Of a DNA stretch of 49,259 bases, positions 1-9,637 are shown one piece after another. Each line of letters starts with the position of its first letter. The stretch's first letter is position 1. Both the position numbers and the translations under genes were made by a program. The notes beneath the pieces are model-generated. The model worked only from the letters and a program-made list of their open reading frames with translations. It made no database searches and had not been told where the DNA came from. Source of the DNA: Perkinsus olseni (Eukaryota; Perkinsozoa; Perkinsida); NCBI GenBank assembly GCA_013115125.1, contig JABANN010000232.1, forward strand, positions 1-49,259. The letters are read 5' to 3'.

Positions 1-2788
1 TTTTCGAGTTCTCAGTAACTACGAAGAGTTAGGCCCTGAAACTTGGAGGTTATATCCTGGGAAGCATAAGAATAAAGCTCCTCGAGTTACAGTTCCGTAC
101 TCGTCCAGGTGACAGTGCACGAGTCGAAAAACCGGATATGCTAAGAATTTGTGGAGGGGTGTATGGAAAACCCCGAGACCTCGTACTCTGCTCGGTGGTG
201 GCAGGAGTTTACTTCAGGTTTGCGCCGAGGGAAGGCTATCGCGTTCAGCACAGTCACAGGCCCTCCGCAGAGGGGAGATGAGGCCTAGTGGTGATATGAT
301 ACCTTGGACACTGGGGCAACAGTATCCCGACTCGAGCTTTGGCTCTCTGGCTGGTGTAAGGGGGAATTGCGGAGAGGTGGTAGTCACGGCCGCTGGCATG
401 CAGGTACGAGTGGTACGCATAGCCTGCCATCCCTCGCTGCAGAGGAAGGGCTATGCCACGGAGGCATTGAAGCAGTTGGAGGCCTTCCTGGAGGGAAAAA
501 TGGCTGGTGCTGCGGATGATGATGAAGGTAGTGTGTGAGGGGTACGGTAGAAGATTCTAATTACCGGTACTCAGAATCGTCATCTGATGAGGAGGAGTCG
601 GGAGATGAGGAGCCTGCTGCCGACAGCGAGGAGGCTAAGACCGATAAGGCTGCAGCGCTTCACACTGAACGTATCGCCCCTAAAAAGAGCGTCGCTCCGC
701 TGCTGAGCAAGCTTTCTGGTAAGAACAGACCAACTCGATACCCGTTGAATTTTTGAATGATGAAGATCGACCTTACCCTCATTCTATCGGTTGGTTTTTC
801 CAGCGTGCGCAGTGGACCGCCTGTCGGCTATGTATATAATGCAACCCAGGGTGAGGTCCACGGCAAGGATTGTTGATGATCAGATGTTGAGAGTCTCTTC
901 CCCGGTGGCGTTGACTACCTTGGAACCAGCTTCGGCCTTACTCTACAGCTCTTCAACTTCTGGCACAAGTCCGGCTTAGTCCCCCTATACGTGAGTTGCT
1001 GCCACCCACGGTCCGAGCAGGCTGACCATTGCTTTGTCACAGGTACGACAGACTGCCAATGAGATCACTGGCGAGTGCTCGGCTATCATGGTACGGAACT
1101 GCAGCCAAGGGGGTGATGATTGGCTGAGGAAGCTATCGGTGGACTTCAATGGGAGGTGAGGGGCAGGAGGATGGGCGGTGAGACGGGGCCGGCAGCGGCA
1201 GAGGAGGCCTTTTATCATCTCCTCACTACCATAGGGGAGTGCCTGGGTATAAACCATCGGCAGCTATTGGCCTCTGCGTCTCCAACATTCGTGTCCAGCG
1301 AAATGTTAATCGATATTCATATTCACTTAACCGAGGTTTCGACCGCGTGTGGTACTATTGAATGTCTTGCAGGTTTGTCCGCCTCCTGTCGAGTTCCCCC
1401 TTCCGCCACATGCAGACTGAGCTCGCCTTGTCGGTGGTCTCAGCCGCCGAGCTACCCGAGAAGGAGGAGGACCGCGTCTTGCCATCTATCAGCAAGTCTA
1501 ATGTAAGTAACGCTGTTGCTGCTGGTCTGGTAGTCGCTGATCCCCATCAGGTGCTCGAGTTCCTCTCCCGCTATGACGTCCACAGGCTACAGCAATATGG
1601 CAAGAATCTCGTGGACTACCATCTCGTCACTGACTTGGTAGGCGGTTCAAGCATGAGCAACCTGAAAAGGCCACATTCCTTTAGATACCAGTAGTCGCTA
1701 ACTTGTACTTTACTCACCGTCTGCCTAGCATCAATCTGTCTTCCCTGCAGAAGGCAGTCCTACTAGGCATGGGCCTCCAGAGACGTAGGGCGCCCCCCTT
1801 CTGGCGGCGACAGCGTTCACATGTCCTCGTAGGTTCTGTGGATGATTTGGCGTCTAAGGAGTTCGGCAACCGTCTACGGCCGACTCAGTTGTTGGCGCTG
1901 TTCAACAAGGCGGTGTACAAGCTGGCTAACCAGCTGTTGAAGGGGATGATTGAGGACATCGAGAAGGACGAGCTGAAGCAGAAGGAGGAAGGAGCTAAGA
2001 AGCATGTAATGCCTTACCGTAACTCCGCCAAATGTGAACTCCTGTTCGATAACATCATCATCATGATACTTGCTTTTGGTATCTTTCGAGGTTTTAAAGT
2101 ATCATGCGTGACTGTAGTGTATGACCATTGGGACCGCATTTATCTCTGTCACCGGGAGCTAGTCGCGACCGTAGTGCTTTCCTTCGGCGGTTTCCTGAGC
2201 GTATTCGTGCGCTGTCATGGATTATACAGTTGTGTCAGAATGGGCCTTCGACTGAGGAGGTCGAGGAAGAGGTAGACGAGGAGGAGGAAGAGGTTGTGGA
2301 GCTGCCGGAGAACACACTGGAAGAGGACCAAGCCTTGGCGGGCGAGGAAGTGGACAAGGAGCTGCTCGCCAAGAAGAGGGAACTCCTCTTGGATTCCCTC
2401 ATGAGCTCCCAGGGAGGCGGGTCCTTTGAGAAGTATGACGAGGGATGGGCTAGAACTTGATGCAACTGACGGGGAACAATGTTCACAATTCTTTGAGCTG
2501 CGATTGATGGACTGGTAGACCCATCGCGACTCGTCAGTGATAATGAAATTTACGGTATGTCATCATGGCGGTTGCTTGGGACAGGGCGGTGGATGCCTGT
2601 GACGATCGAGTGTATGGATTTGGCCTTTCTCTTGTAGGTACAATGTGTCCAATCTCGATGAGGAGAAGCTTGCGAAGGGAGAGAAGGTCGGCAATCGAGT
2701 GCTGGTCCAGCGAGATTCCGCAGAGAAGAAGCGCAAGAGATCGTCGCATGGTGGTGGTGGGAGGAGCGGGAAGAAAGCCCATAAATAA
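1..2788 (+). CDS. NAT10: RNA cytidine acetyltransferase, NAT10/Kre33 orthologue (3' part)
   Basis: This enzyme makes N4-acetylcytidine in 18S rRNA and tRNA in the nucleolus, using ATP and acetyl-CoA. The 5' half (helicase and most of the GNAT domain) lies left of the window. Visible exons match the C-terminal half of the human protein in order: SGDMIPWTLGQQYPD (near 290), the acetyl-CoA loop RIACHPSLQRKGYATEAL (414-470), APLLSKL (near 700), LGTSFGLTLQLFNFWHKSGL (near 925), RQTANEITGECSAIM (1040-1090), YGKNLVDYHLVTDL (near 1595-1640), SSLQKAVLLGMGLQ (near 1740-1780) and LRPTQLLALFNKAVYKL (near 1875). An acidic stretch follows (2260-2350) and then a lysine-rich tail ending SGKKAHK with TAA at 2786-2788. 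Short introns interrupt it; the one at about 355-403 is a multiple of three, so the frame stays open through it. Bases 1-150 probably hold an exon, but I could not place it. Confidence 0.9.
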
Positions 2789-3216
2789 GAAGGTGCCACC
2801 GACGAAGGTATCCTCCTGAACGTCTATTTACCAGCTACGTTGTTTCTTACCTGGTTGGGTCTGTTGGGTTCGGGTATGTGTGAATACTCTTACTCATCCG
2901 CGAAGATATTCGTTCTTAATCCGCTCGAGCACCACAGAGATGGTCTTTTTCCAAAGCACAATGAGTCACAATGTAGCACCAATTTAGAATCAAGTCACAA
3001 TGTGGAAGTCTTATATTGGTCACAATGTGTGACTAATATGAGACTTACAGTCGGCGAGGTGTGGCTACCGGAACATCTGCTCTCCGTCAGTCGTAACGCC
3101 ATGATCTATGACCCTCGAACAGATTCGGTGTCCATCGCAGGCTGCGATGCTCTGCTCTTCGTTTCTCGCTCGCCCAGGGCGAGTCCTCGTCCATCCACGA
3201 ACTTGTGCGGTTTACT

Positions 3217-3290
3217 ATTCCAATGAATCTGCTAGCCCCTTGCTAGTGAGTGTATAGCTCCTTGGCTCAAGGAGGAGCTAGCATTGGAAT
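3217..3290. repeat. 74-bp imperfect inverted repeat upstream of tandem gene 1
   Basis: The left end ATTCCAATG (3217-3225) is the perfect reverse complement of the right end CATTGGAAT (3282-3290). Inside, CTAGC elements pair with an offset, and the core CTCCTTG-GCT-CAAGGAG (3258-3274) is a perfect 7-bp stem with a 3-base loop. It could be a folded RNA element in the 5' leader of the next gene, a tiny non-autonomous element, or chance. No target-site duplication was identified. Confidence 0.6.
3254..3271 (+). other. Possible spliced-leader remnant
   Basis: Bases around 3254-3271 read TAGC-TC-CTTGGCTCAAG. The conserved 3' end of the dinoflagellate/Perkinsus spliced leader is TAGCCAT(T/C)TTGGCTCAAG, as recalled. 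TAGC and the last 10-11 bases match, with a small difference between them. In dinoflagellates such remnants mark genes re-inserted from trans-spliced mRNA. It lies about 130 bp before the ATG of the first tandem gene. The same bases form a hairpin stem, so a chance match is possible. Confidence 0.35.
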
Positions 3291-3401
3291 GACAAGCAAC
3301 CTCCGAGGGAAGCTACTTGCTACCCAATGGTACAAATGCTGAACTGTGGTGCCGCATGATAGTGCGCTCTGACTCACAGCCTTTGAGAACATTTCTCTCG
3401 A

Positions 3402-4162
3402 ATGTCGCCCAAACAGATTATCGTCGGTATTGCCACTGCCGGGTTGCTCTCAAGTTCTGACGGGATGGGCGCCGTGGGCCCTCACGCCGAAAATAGTGTA
3501 GGAACATCATCATCATCATCATCATCATCATCGGCTTTCGTAGCTCAAGCGCTCCCCCCCCCCTCTCAGGGCTTCCCCCCACTGAATTGCTCAGGAGTGA
3601 TCGATGAGGACAACACTGCGCGTTGTTATTTCGCCAATGATCGGGTACTTGAAGACACCTGGGAGGCTTTGGATATCAACATCCTGCGAAGCGGCAGGCT
3701 GAGCCTAGTGTCGGCAATCTGTCCGAAGGATGGCAACCAAGCTGCATTCACAAACTCCTTGTAAGGTGTTTTCCGTCAACTATGTGCTCTCCTGCCACTG
3801 CCACTTCCTGTGCTGGTCTCAGTGCGATGTCCTCTGACGGTAGAAACCGCCTCCGCGATCATGACATCGAGAAACCGAGGGAGATCACGTGGCGTTTCAG
3901 AATACATTTTGAGAACGCTGGGCTGGACCCGCTCCAGTCAATTACACTTGATCATCCAGCAATCGGTCAACAATATGAGCGAGTCATGAGTGACAGCATT
4001 ACGAGAGAGCTCTGCTCTTTGGCGATGGAAGCCATGAGGTTGAAGTATCGTTCTTATAGTCACCTCTGCGATGCGCAACGAAGTATCGCCAGGGCTGCTG
4101 TGCAGGCGGCTGAGAACGGAGGATCCAAATACAGCAAAATGATCATTTACGACTATACCTGA
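3402..4162 (+). CDS. Tandem secreted-protein family, copy 1 (three exons)
   Basis: Unrecognised family. Exons 3402-3497, 3570-3760 and 3823-4162 join in frame to 208 residues. Start MSPKQIIVGIATAGLL is a plausible signal peptide, so the product is probably secreted. Shared landmarks with the next three genes are the G(F/Y)PPL motif opening exon 2, a cysteine in ARCYF, the AICPK motif, tryptophan/aromatic residues before GLDPL in exon 3, and the paired motifs LCSLAM and LCDAQR. Four cysteines are conserved across the family, perhaps two disulfides. This copy is shorter: it lacks about 35 residues between DHPAIGQQY and the LCSLAM helix that the others have. Intron 1 (72 bp) carries a CAT repeat, has no stop in frame, and reading through it would insert 24 serine-rich residues after the signal peptide. 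Confidence 0.72.
3505..3531 (+). repeat. (CAT)9 microsatellite in intron 1 of tandem copy 1
   Basis: Nine perfect CAT units lie inside the first intron. In the exon frame they would read as polyserine, so if the intron is retained, length changes here would alter a serine tract just after the signal peptide. Confidence 0.9.
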
Positions 4163-5070
4163 TGGGCAGCTCTGGTGTAGCAGGCACCTGTTCCAGCGGC
4201 TCATTTGCTGTTGTATCGATAAAAGCATTTAGGAGCTGTGTGATGATGTTGGTGGTGTCACGTCTGCCACCCGCTGTTTGGGTTCAATGGGTTCCAATGA
4301 AAGATAAGTTCGATGGCATCGTAGAGATACTGGAGTAGGAAGAGCTAGGGTAGGATCGCAAGGTAGGCGATCCGTTTGCAGTGTCCGGAAAAGCGCTCTT
4401 GTCGCGGCGAGTAGTAGTGAGAAGGAACAGACACGTCTGAACAGTGAAGCGATCGGCATCCGTGCCGGTAGCGTAGTGCATACATGTGTAGTCTTAGCCC
4501 TTTACCACCACCGGACGTTGCGGAGCACAGCCGGGTATTGGCACTGCAATTCAGTGCCAATAGCGGGATAGAGAGAGCGTTGCTCCTCGAGACTTCCGGA
4601 TAGCGCTGACTTGCATGGAAATGTCTGGTTCTTTCAGCGGTGTCGGGTCTGAGTTATAATGCTGTATCGTATCTTTCATTTACTGACGCCGCCTGTCCTC
4701 AGGGCTACGACTGCGCTGTCGACAGGGCGAAGGTCAGGGCTGTCAAGGATGTGAGCTCGCTCCTCGGGTACATACTGAGGTTGGGACTGCTCGTCGTTTT
4801 TTTCGCTCGTCCCAGTTCTCCTCATTCTCGTGCGGTTCTACTTCCACCCAGCTCTCCTCTGGGTTGCTTATAGTGCTGCAGAAGCCTTCTTCAAAGAGCG
4901 TTTCTCTTAAGTGGCCTCTAATAGTTCCTCGTATGAGATATTTCCCTCCAGCAGGCATTGGGCTCTGAGGGTACCAATTGTAGGCAGTAGCAGGCCAGCA
5001 TCGAATGATGCCAGTACTGGCCGTCACGCCAACCTATTTCCAGTCCGCTTTTGAAAGTTAACTCCCTCTG
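4163..5070. other. Intergenic between tandem copies 1 and 2
   Basis: About 0.9 kb with no gene I can support. Short open frames exist on both strands (for example 4640-4873 on the +), but none shows family motifs, a domain or convincing splice signals. I looked for a decayed extra copy of the tandem family and saw no GYPPL or LCDE landmarks. Confidence 0.5.
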
Positions 5071-5972
5071 ATGCCGTCCAAGGGGGGCATCCTCGGAGCT
5101 GCTGGCCAGTTGCTCTTAAGCTTACCCTCTGGCATCGCCATCGGTGGGGTCGGCCCTCACAACAACGTGAGAACGCAACAGTCGCGCTATGCTGCTACTT
5201 GTCGTTCCTTTGCGGAGCCTGTTGTTCCCTCGTGTTTGGTTTCTTCACGTCTCGTCCGCTCTCAGGCATACCCCCCTCTGGCGAATGCACAGATCGGTGC
5301 CCAGGACCATGCTGCGTATTGTTTCTACACCAACGGTCAAGTCAGTCGAGACAAATTGGCATCATTGCGGTTAAAAGTAACGCAGTCGGCCCAGTTGAGG
5401 ACCCTCGACATCGTTTGCCCCAAGTCTCCTGACGGACGAGATTCATTTGCTAACACTTTGTGAGTCATTTTCGTCCACATCATCTCCATCCCCATGAAGC
5501 TGCTTTCTTTATCCTCAGTACCCTTTCTGAATATAACATCGGGGCGTCCTTCAACCGGCTTTACGAATATCAGCTCAGCTTCGCACAAGAAACGAAGTGG
5601 CACTTCAAAATCCCGCCTCCGCAGTACACTGGCTTGGACCCGTTTTGGTCAATAAACGTCAATCGATCGACTATTCCCTACAAACTAAGCATCCTGAAGT
5701 CAGCTGCTGCTGCAGACTTGAAGGAAAAAATAGGAGGAGACAACATATACATTTCCAAGAGCGACCTGAGGGCCTTGGGCTGGCCTATGTCTACGAGAGT
5801 TGCCAACAAGCGGGTTGAAGTCTGCTCCCTGGCCATGCATTTTATAAAGCTCTACTATGGCACGTTCGGTACTCTCTGCGACGAGCACCGCAAGATCTCC
5901 AAAAATGCTGTAGAAGCCGCTAGGAACAGAGGAGGGATAACCGAGAACTCGACGACTATCGTTTTCGGCTAG
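5071..5972 (+). CDS. Tandem secreted-protein family, copy 2 (three exons)
   Basis: Exons 5071-5166, 5266-5459 and 5519-5972 join in frame to 247 residues, the longest copy. The start MPSKGGILGAAGQLLLSL looks like a signal peptide. Exon 1 is 96 bases, exactly as in copy 1. Family landmarks are AYPPL at the start of exon 2, AAYCFYTN, DIVCPK, LYEYQ, TGLDPFWSI, then VCSLAMHFIKL and LCDEHRKIS, ending TTIVFG. Both splice junctions sit at the same places and phases as in the neighbours, so the copies arose by gene duplication, not by retroposition of spliced mRNA. Intron 1 (99 bp) is stop-free and a multiple of three. Function unknown; extracellular location is inferred from the leader and paired cysteines. 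Confidence 0.78.
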
Positions 5973-6847
5973 CAAGCAGTTGTTTTAGCGCTGGAAGTTC
6001 GTGTGGTATGTTAGCAAGATGTCCGATGATGACACTGCTCACTGCTTGTGTTAGCAGCACGTAGACGTTACGTAGGGAAGTTCAGCTTGGAAGTACCTAC
6101 CGAGAACCCTTATTGAGAGGCATCGGCCGCATGGCTGCTCGGCTCCGTATCTTGTCAAGTCACGAACATAAGAACGTGGGAAGAGCTGGTATGGGTGACT
6201 AACTTCTGGAGGGGATGAGCTCGTGCCTAGTGATCGCTCTTACGTCCCCAACGTAACACCCCAGTGCCAGGTTAGCACGGCAGACTCATGCTCACTCAAA
6301 ATGCCATCACAGGATGATGGTGCAGTAGTGTTTTGATCGTGTGGCTTGACAACCAGGGATTTTGTTGGTGGTTGAGGTGACCCTGAGGCTTGTTGTCGTT
6401 TGCACACTGTTGCTGCAGGAATATCCACTCAGTACCCAAACCCGACGTAGTAATCGTCATGTGCTTGACGGTGGTATTTTGGTCTGCGTTACGAGAGGAA
6501 GCCTTTCCAGCGGGAAGTTCCCGCTCGGCCAAAATTACTTACGCGACACGAGTTTCGGCACTTTCGAGCACCCTTGCATCGTTACAGTGCGACAGCCTGC
6601 TCTCGCCCGCCGCCGTCTCCTCATCGCCGGTTTCGGAGCGCCGTATGATTCTTGGAAGGCCTCTTCTGGATATCTTTAGTTTTAGATGGGCCTCTCTCAA
6701 TAAATACTTCAGAAATTGTGTATTGGGAAGAGCAGTGTACTGATCGTGTGAGTTAACGGTGTGTTCACACGAGTCGTGTGGACACTAGGACGCGATGACC
6801 CATCCATGGCTTCTTACAGTGTCACGCTGTTGAGGATACTCAGTCAC
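5973..6847. other. Intergenic between tandem copies 2 and 3
   Basis: About 0.87 kb without a supported gene. Overlapping short frames at 6240-6743 on both strands show no domain or splice logic. It probably holds the 3' UTR of copy 2 and the promoter of copy 3. Confidence 0.5.
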
Positions 6848-7733
6848 ATGACGTCTACGCCGCTCATCCTTCCCACTGCTGTTGGATTGCTCTCGAGCTC
6901 ACCCTTCGGCGTTGCAATGAGGGCGGCGGCTCCCAACGCTACCCAAGATGTGAGAACAGCCATCATGGGACTGGTATTTTGCTTCTCAGACAAACCTTCA
7001 TATGTAGCTTGCCGTTTACCTAGCGGAGCGTCTTTCTTTCCCGTTTGTTGCTTGTTGCCCGTGTCGTTCATTCTCAGGGTTACCCCCCTCTTGGATATGC
7101 AGAGGTCGGCTGGATGGCAAACACTGTTGATTGTCATTACCGCCACGGTGAAGATGGTGAAGACACTCTGGCATCATTGGAGTTCAAAGTAACGCAGTCG
7201 GCCGAGTTGAGGACGACGGCCGTCACTTGCCCGAAGGCTGACGATCGAGATGCTTTTGCCAGCACCTTGTAAGTCATTTTGCTATACATTACACGTATGT
7301 TCTCAAGTATGATCTTTGTACTCTCAGCAAGCTTTCTGCGCGTAACATCTGGTACACAGACAGCCACCTTTACGAGTATCAGCCCAACTACCCGCAGCCA
7401 GTGCAGTGGCAGTTCAGGGAACCTCCAACACACGGTGTCACGGACCCGCTATGGTACATCAATGCTTTTTTCGGGACGGAAATCTTCCACAAGATGAGCA
7501 GTTTGAGTTCGGCTGCTGAAGGGTGGAAGGCGAGGCCCCAGAAAGAGACGATGGGTGTGGCTGAGAGTTTTGGTATCTGCTCGACGGCTATGGGGTTGAT
7601 CAAGCGAAGCTATCGTGCTTTCGGAGTTCTCTGTAATGAGTATCGCAGACTCGCTGAAGGTGCCATCAAACTTGCTGAGGGCCAGGGAAAAGGAGGGCCC
7701 GAGAACTTCACGACTATTGCCATTGGTAGATAG
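6848..7733 (+). CDS. Tandem secreted-protein family, copy 3 (three exons)
   Basis: Exons 6848-6949, 7078-7268 and 7328-7733 join in frame to 232 residues. The ATG at 6848 was preferred over an in-frame ATG at 6761 because it gives a leader (MTSTPLILPTAVGLLSSS) matching the length and hydrophobicity of the siblings. Exon 2 opens with GYPPLGYAEVG and carries VDCHY and AVTCPK; the stretch KVTQSAELRT is nearly identical to copy 2. Exon 3 carries DSHLYEYQ, GVTDPLWYI, ICSTAMGLIK and LCNEYRRLA, ending TTIAIGR. All four family cysteines are present. Copies 2 and 3 appear to be the closest pair. No known domain recognised. Confidence 0.78.
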
Positions 7734-8000
7734 GCAAGTGTCGTTGCCAGTTGTAGCTGTTGTACTTCCAACCTCATTCCAAGAACATGTGTGATGCTGC
7801 TGTAGTTGTGTGTTGATGCCCACGCCTTGTGTTCGATAAGAATCAAGGGCCGTCTGCAGTGTCGTGCCTTTAAGTCGGAACTTACGGAAAGCGTCACTCC
7901 GAAGTTCTTCGGAAGGCTCCTTCTCGTGTTGAGAGCGTTGTTGTAGCTGTATGCTGGTCAGTGGTCTGCTTCTAGTGTGCTCAACAGCGACATCCTGAGT

Positions 8001-8917
8001 ATGTCGAGCAAACAGGATATCGTGGGTACTGCTGCTGCTGGGCTCCTCTCCATCTTACCTCTCTGTGAGGGAACCGGTGCAGTGGCCTCCTACGAACAAA
8101 ACAACGTAAGTGCTGCTCGGCTGTTGTCGATGGCTGAAAGGAAGCAGCATTTACTTCTACTCTGAGTGTGTGTCGTGTACAACCTTATTCTGACCTCCAG
8201 ACCTTCTACTCTCAGGGCTACCCTCCACTAAGGCATATAGAGATAGGTGCCCAAGGCAAGGCACTCTATTGCTACCACAGCAATGATGAAGCGGGTCGAG
8301 ACACGTGGAGAGCGTTGGAGGTCAAAGTGCTGCAAAGCGGCGTGGTGAACACGGGGTCAGCTGTTTGCCCTAAGGAAGGAGATGGTCATTTACCAACACC
8401 TCGTAAGCCTACGTTTCTCTTGTGGGTTTTACGAGTGCCTTCTCATGCTGTTCTCTGTGATCTCAGTAAGAAGGCCACCGACGACATTTGGTCCGACAAG
8501 AACCGTCTCTACAAATACGAGATGAAATAACATGGAGCAGTTGGGTGGGAGTTCAGAACGCGTTTTGAAGTCGCGGGCCTGGACCCGCTCCGGCACACCT
8601 GAGTGGATCATCCGAACGTTATTGGGCAACTGAGGACCTTAGCGTCGGCCGCTGAGGACGTGAAGGGAAGTTTCGATCCTAGGCATGAGTTCTACGTTCC
8701 CGAGAGCGCCTTGATGAAGTTGGGGGAGGACAAGGTGGCCATGATAGAGGCTACTGGAAAGGAGGTCTGTGCGTTGACGATGAGTACCATCAAGTTGAAG
8801 CATCGCACATTTGGGCTCCTCTGCGACGAGCAACGCAATGTTTCGAACATCGTTATACAGACTGCTGAGAAGAGCGGTATGAAACCGAAGAAAGTCACCA
8901 CCTATATTCTGGGCTGA
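8001..8917 (+). pseudogene. Tandem secreted-protein family, copy 4 (decayed)
   Basis: The same three-exon layout is visible: exon 1 8001-8105 (MSSKQDIVGTAAAGLLSIL leader), exon 2 8216-8402 (GYPPLRHIEIGAQ, ALYCYH, AVCPK) and exon 3 8467-8917 (RLYKYE, VAGLDPLRH, VCALTMSTIKLKH, LCDEQRNVS, TTYILG). Exon 2 is one base short near its end compared with the siblings, which shifts the frame before the splice. Exon 3 has in-frame stops at 8528 (TAA) and 8601 (TGA) where siblings have sense codons. Splice sites and the rest of the sequence are well kept, so inactivation is probably recent, or only a short N-terminal product is made. Confidence 0.75.
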
Positions 8918-9637
8918 TTGAAGTAAGCATGTGGCAGACTGCTGCTGCTGCCGCTGCTGCTGCTTGCACAGTCTTTCTTCTGCTTCTCTTGGGTGGATGA
9001 GGTCATGCTGTCCAAGAGGTGTGTGATGTTGATGTCTACTACTTATCGTTTGTGTTCAATGATTTTCAATTGATTCAATTGGATGCAGTAACGATACGGG
9101 ACACCTCCACACTTACGCCCCTCGGGAGGAGGGAAGGATCGTGTTACGAGTACCCGCCGCAAATTTCTTACGAGATGCCCCAGAGTACATACTTTACTCA
9201 ATATGTTCTGTCATGCATCGCTCATGCTCAACGGCTCTGAGGGGAGCTCCTATGTCGCATTGAAGGCCGGAGGCTCTCCGGCGGAGGAACCCGAGCTCTT
9301 GTCTGATGTTGAGAATCTGGATACATTCCACTGTGAAATTGAACCTGCTCGCAGTCGGCATGGGAAGCAAAGCGGGCGTCTCAGCTTCTTCCTATGCAAC
9401 CTCTCGGCCGCCGGTGAAGCTTTAATATTGCCCCGTACCCTCTCTTCAACTCACTGCATATCCCTCACTCGCTGCGGACGCTCTCGACCCGACCCGACCC
9501 GCCCCTGCGCGACGGAACGCCATCTCTAACACCTTTGGTATCGTTGCCTTTCCTTGTCCAATTTCTTCGCTGCATTGGAAAGCCACCGTCAATAACCCCC
9601 GGGAGATGTGCCCGCAGGATTCTCGTTCGACTGCCAC
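8918..9637. other. Intergenic with CTG-rich and CCGAC simple repeats
   Basis: Contains a CTG-type microsatellite at about 8938-8964 and a short (CCGAC)n run near 9486-9500. An open frame at 9203-9529 on the + strand has fairly coding-like composition near 9290-9420 but no start, domain or splice partner I could defend. It may be an upstream exon of the EF-hand gene or nothing. Confidence 0.45.

Larger units (their letters stand above)
2789..3401. other. Intergenic, NAT10 to tandem gene 1
   Basis: No convincing gene. An open frame at 2840-3226 on the + strand has no recognisable domain and no clear splice context. The 9-base motif TCACAATGT occurs three times (around 2967, 2997 and 3020). An imperfect inverted repeat with a possible spliced-leader remnant lies at 3217-3290 (separate entries). 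The remainder is probably the NAT10 3' UTR and the promoter/5' UTR of the first tandem-family gene. Confidence 0.5.

Noticed and set aside
3258-3274. Rho-independent-type terminator hairpin
   Set aside because: A perfect stem-loop exists but there is no U-tract and the genome is eukaryotic.
5189-5432. Overlapping + strand frames inside tandem copy 2
   Set aside because: They are out of frame with the conserved family exons and absent from the siblings.
6240-6743. Possible gene between tandem copies 2 and 3
   Set aside because: Several short overlapping frames on both strands, none with motifs, homology or splice logic.
8528-8603. In-frame TAA and TGA in tandem copy 4 as evidence of stop-codon reassignment
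   Set aside because: Other genes here end normally at TAA, TAG or TGA and the same copy also has a one-base deficit, so simple decay explains it.
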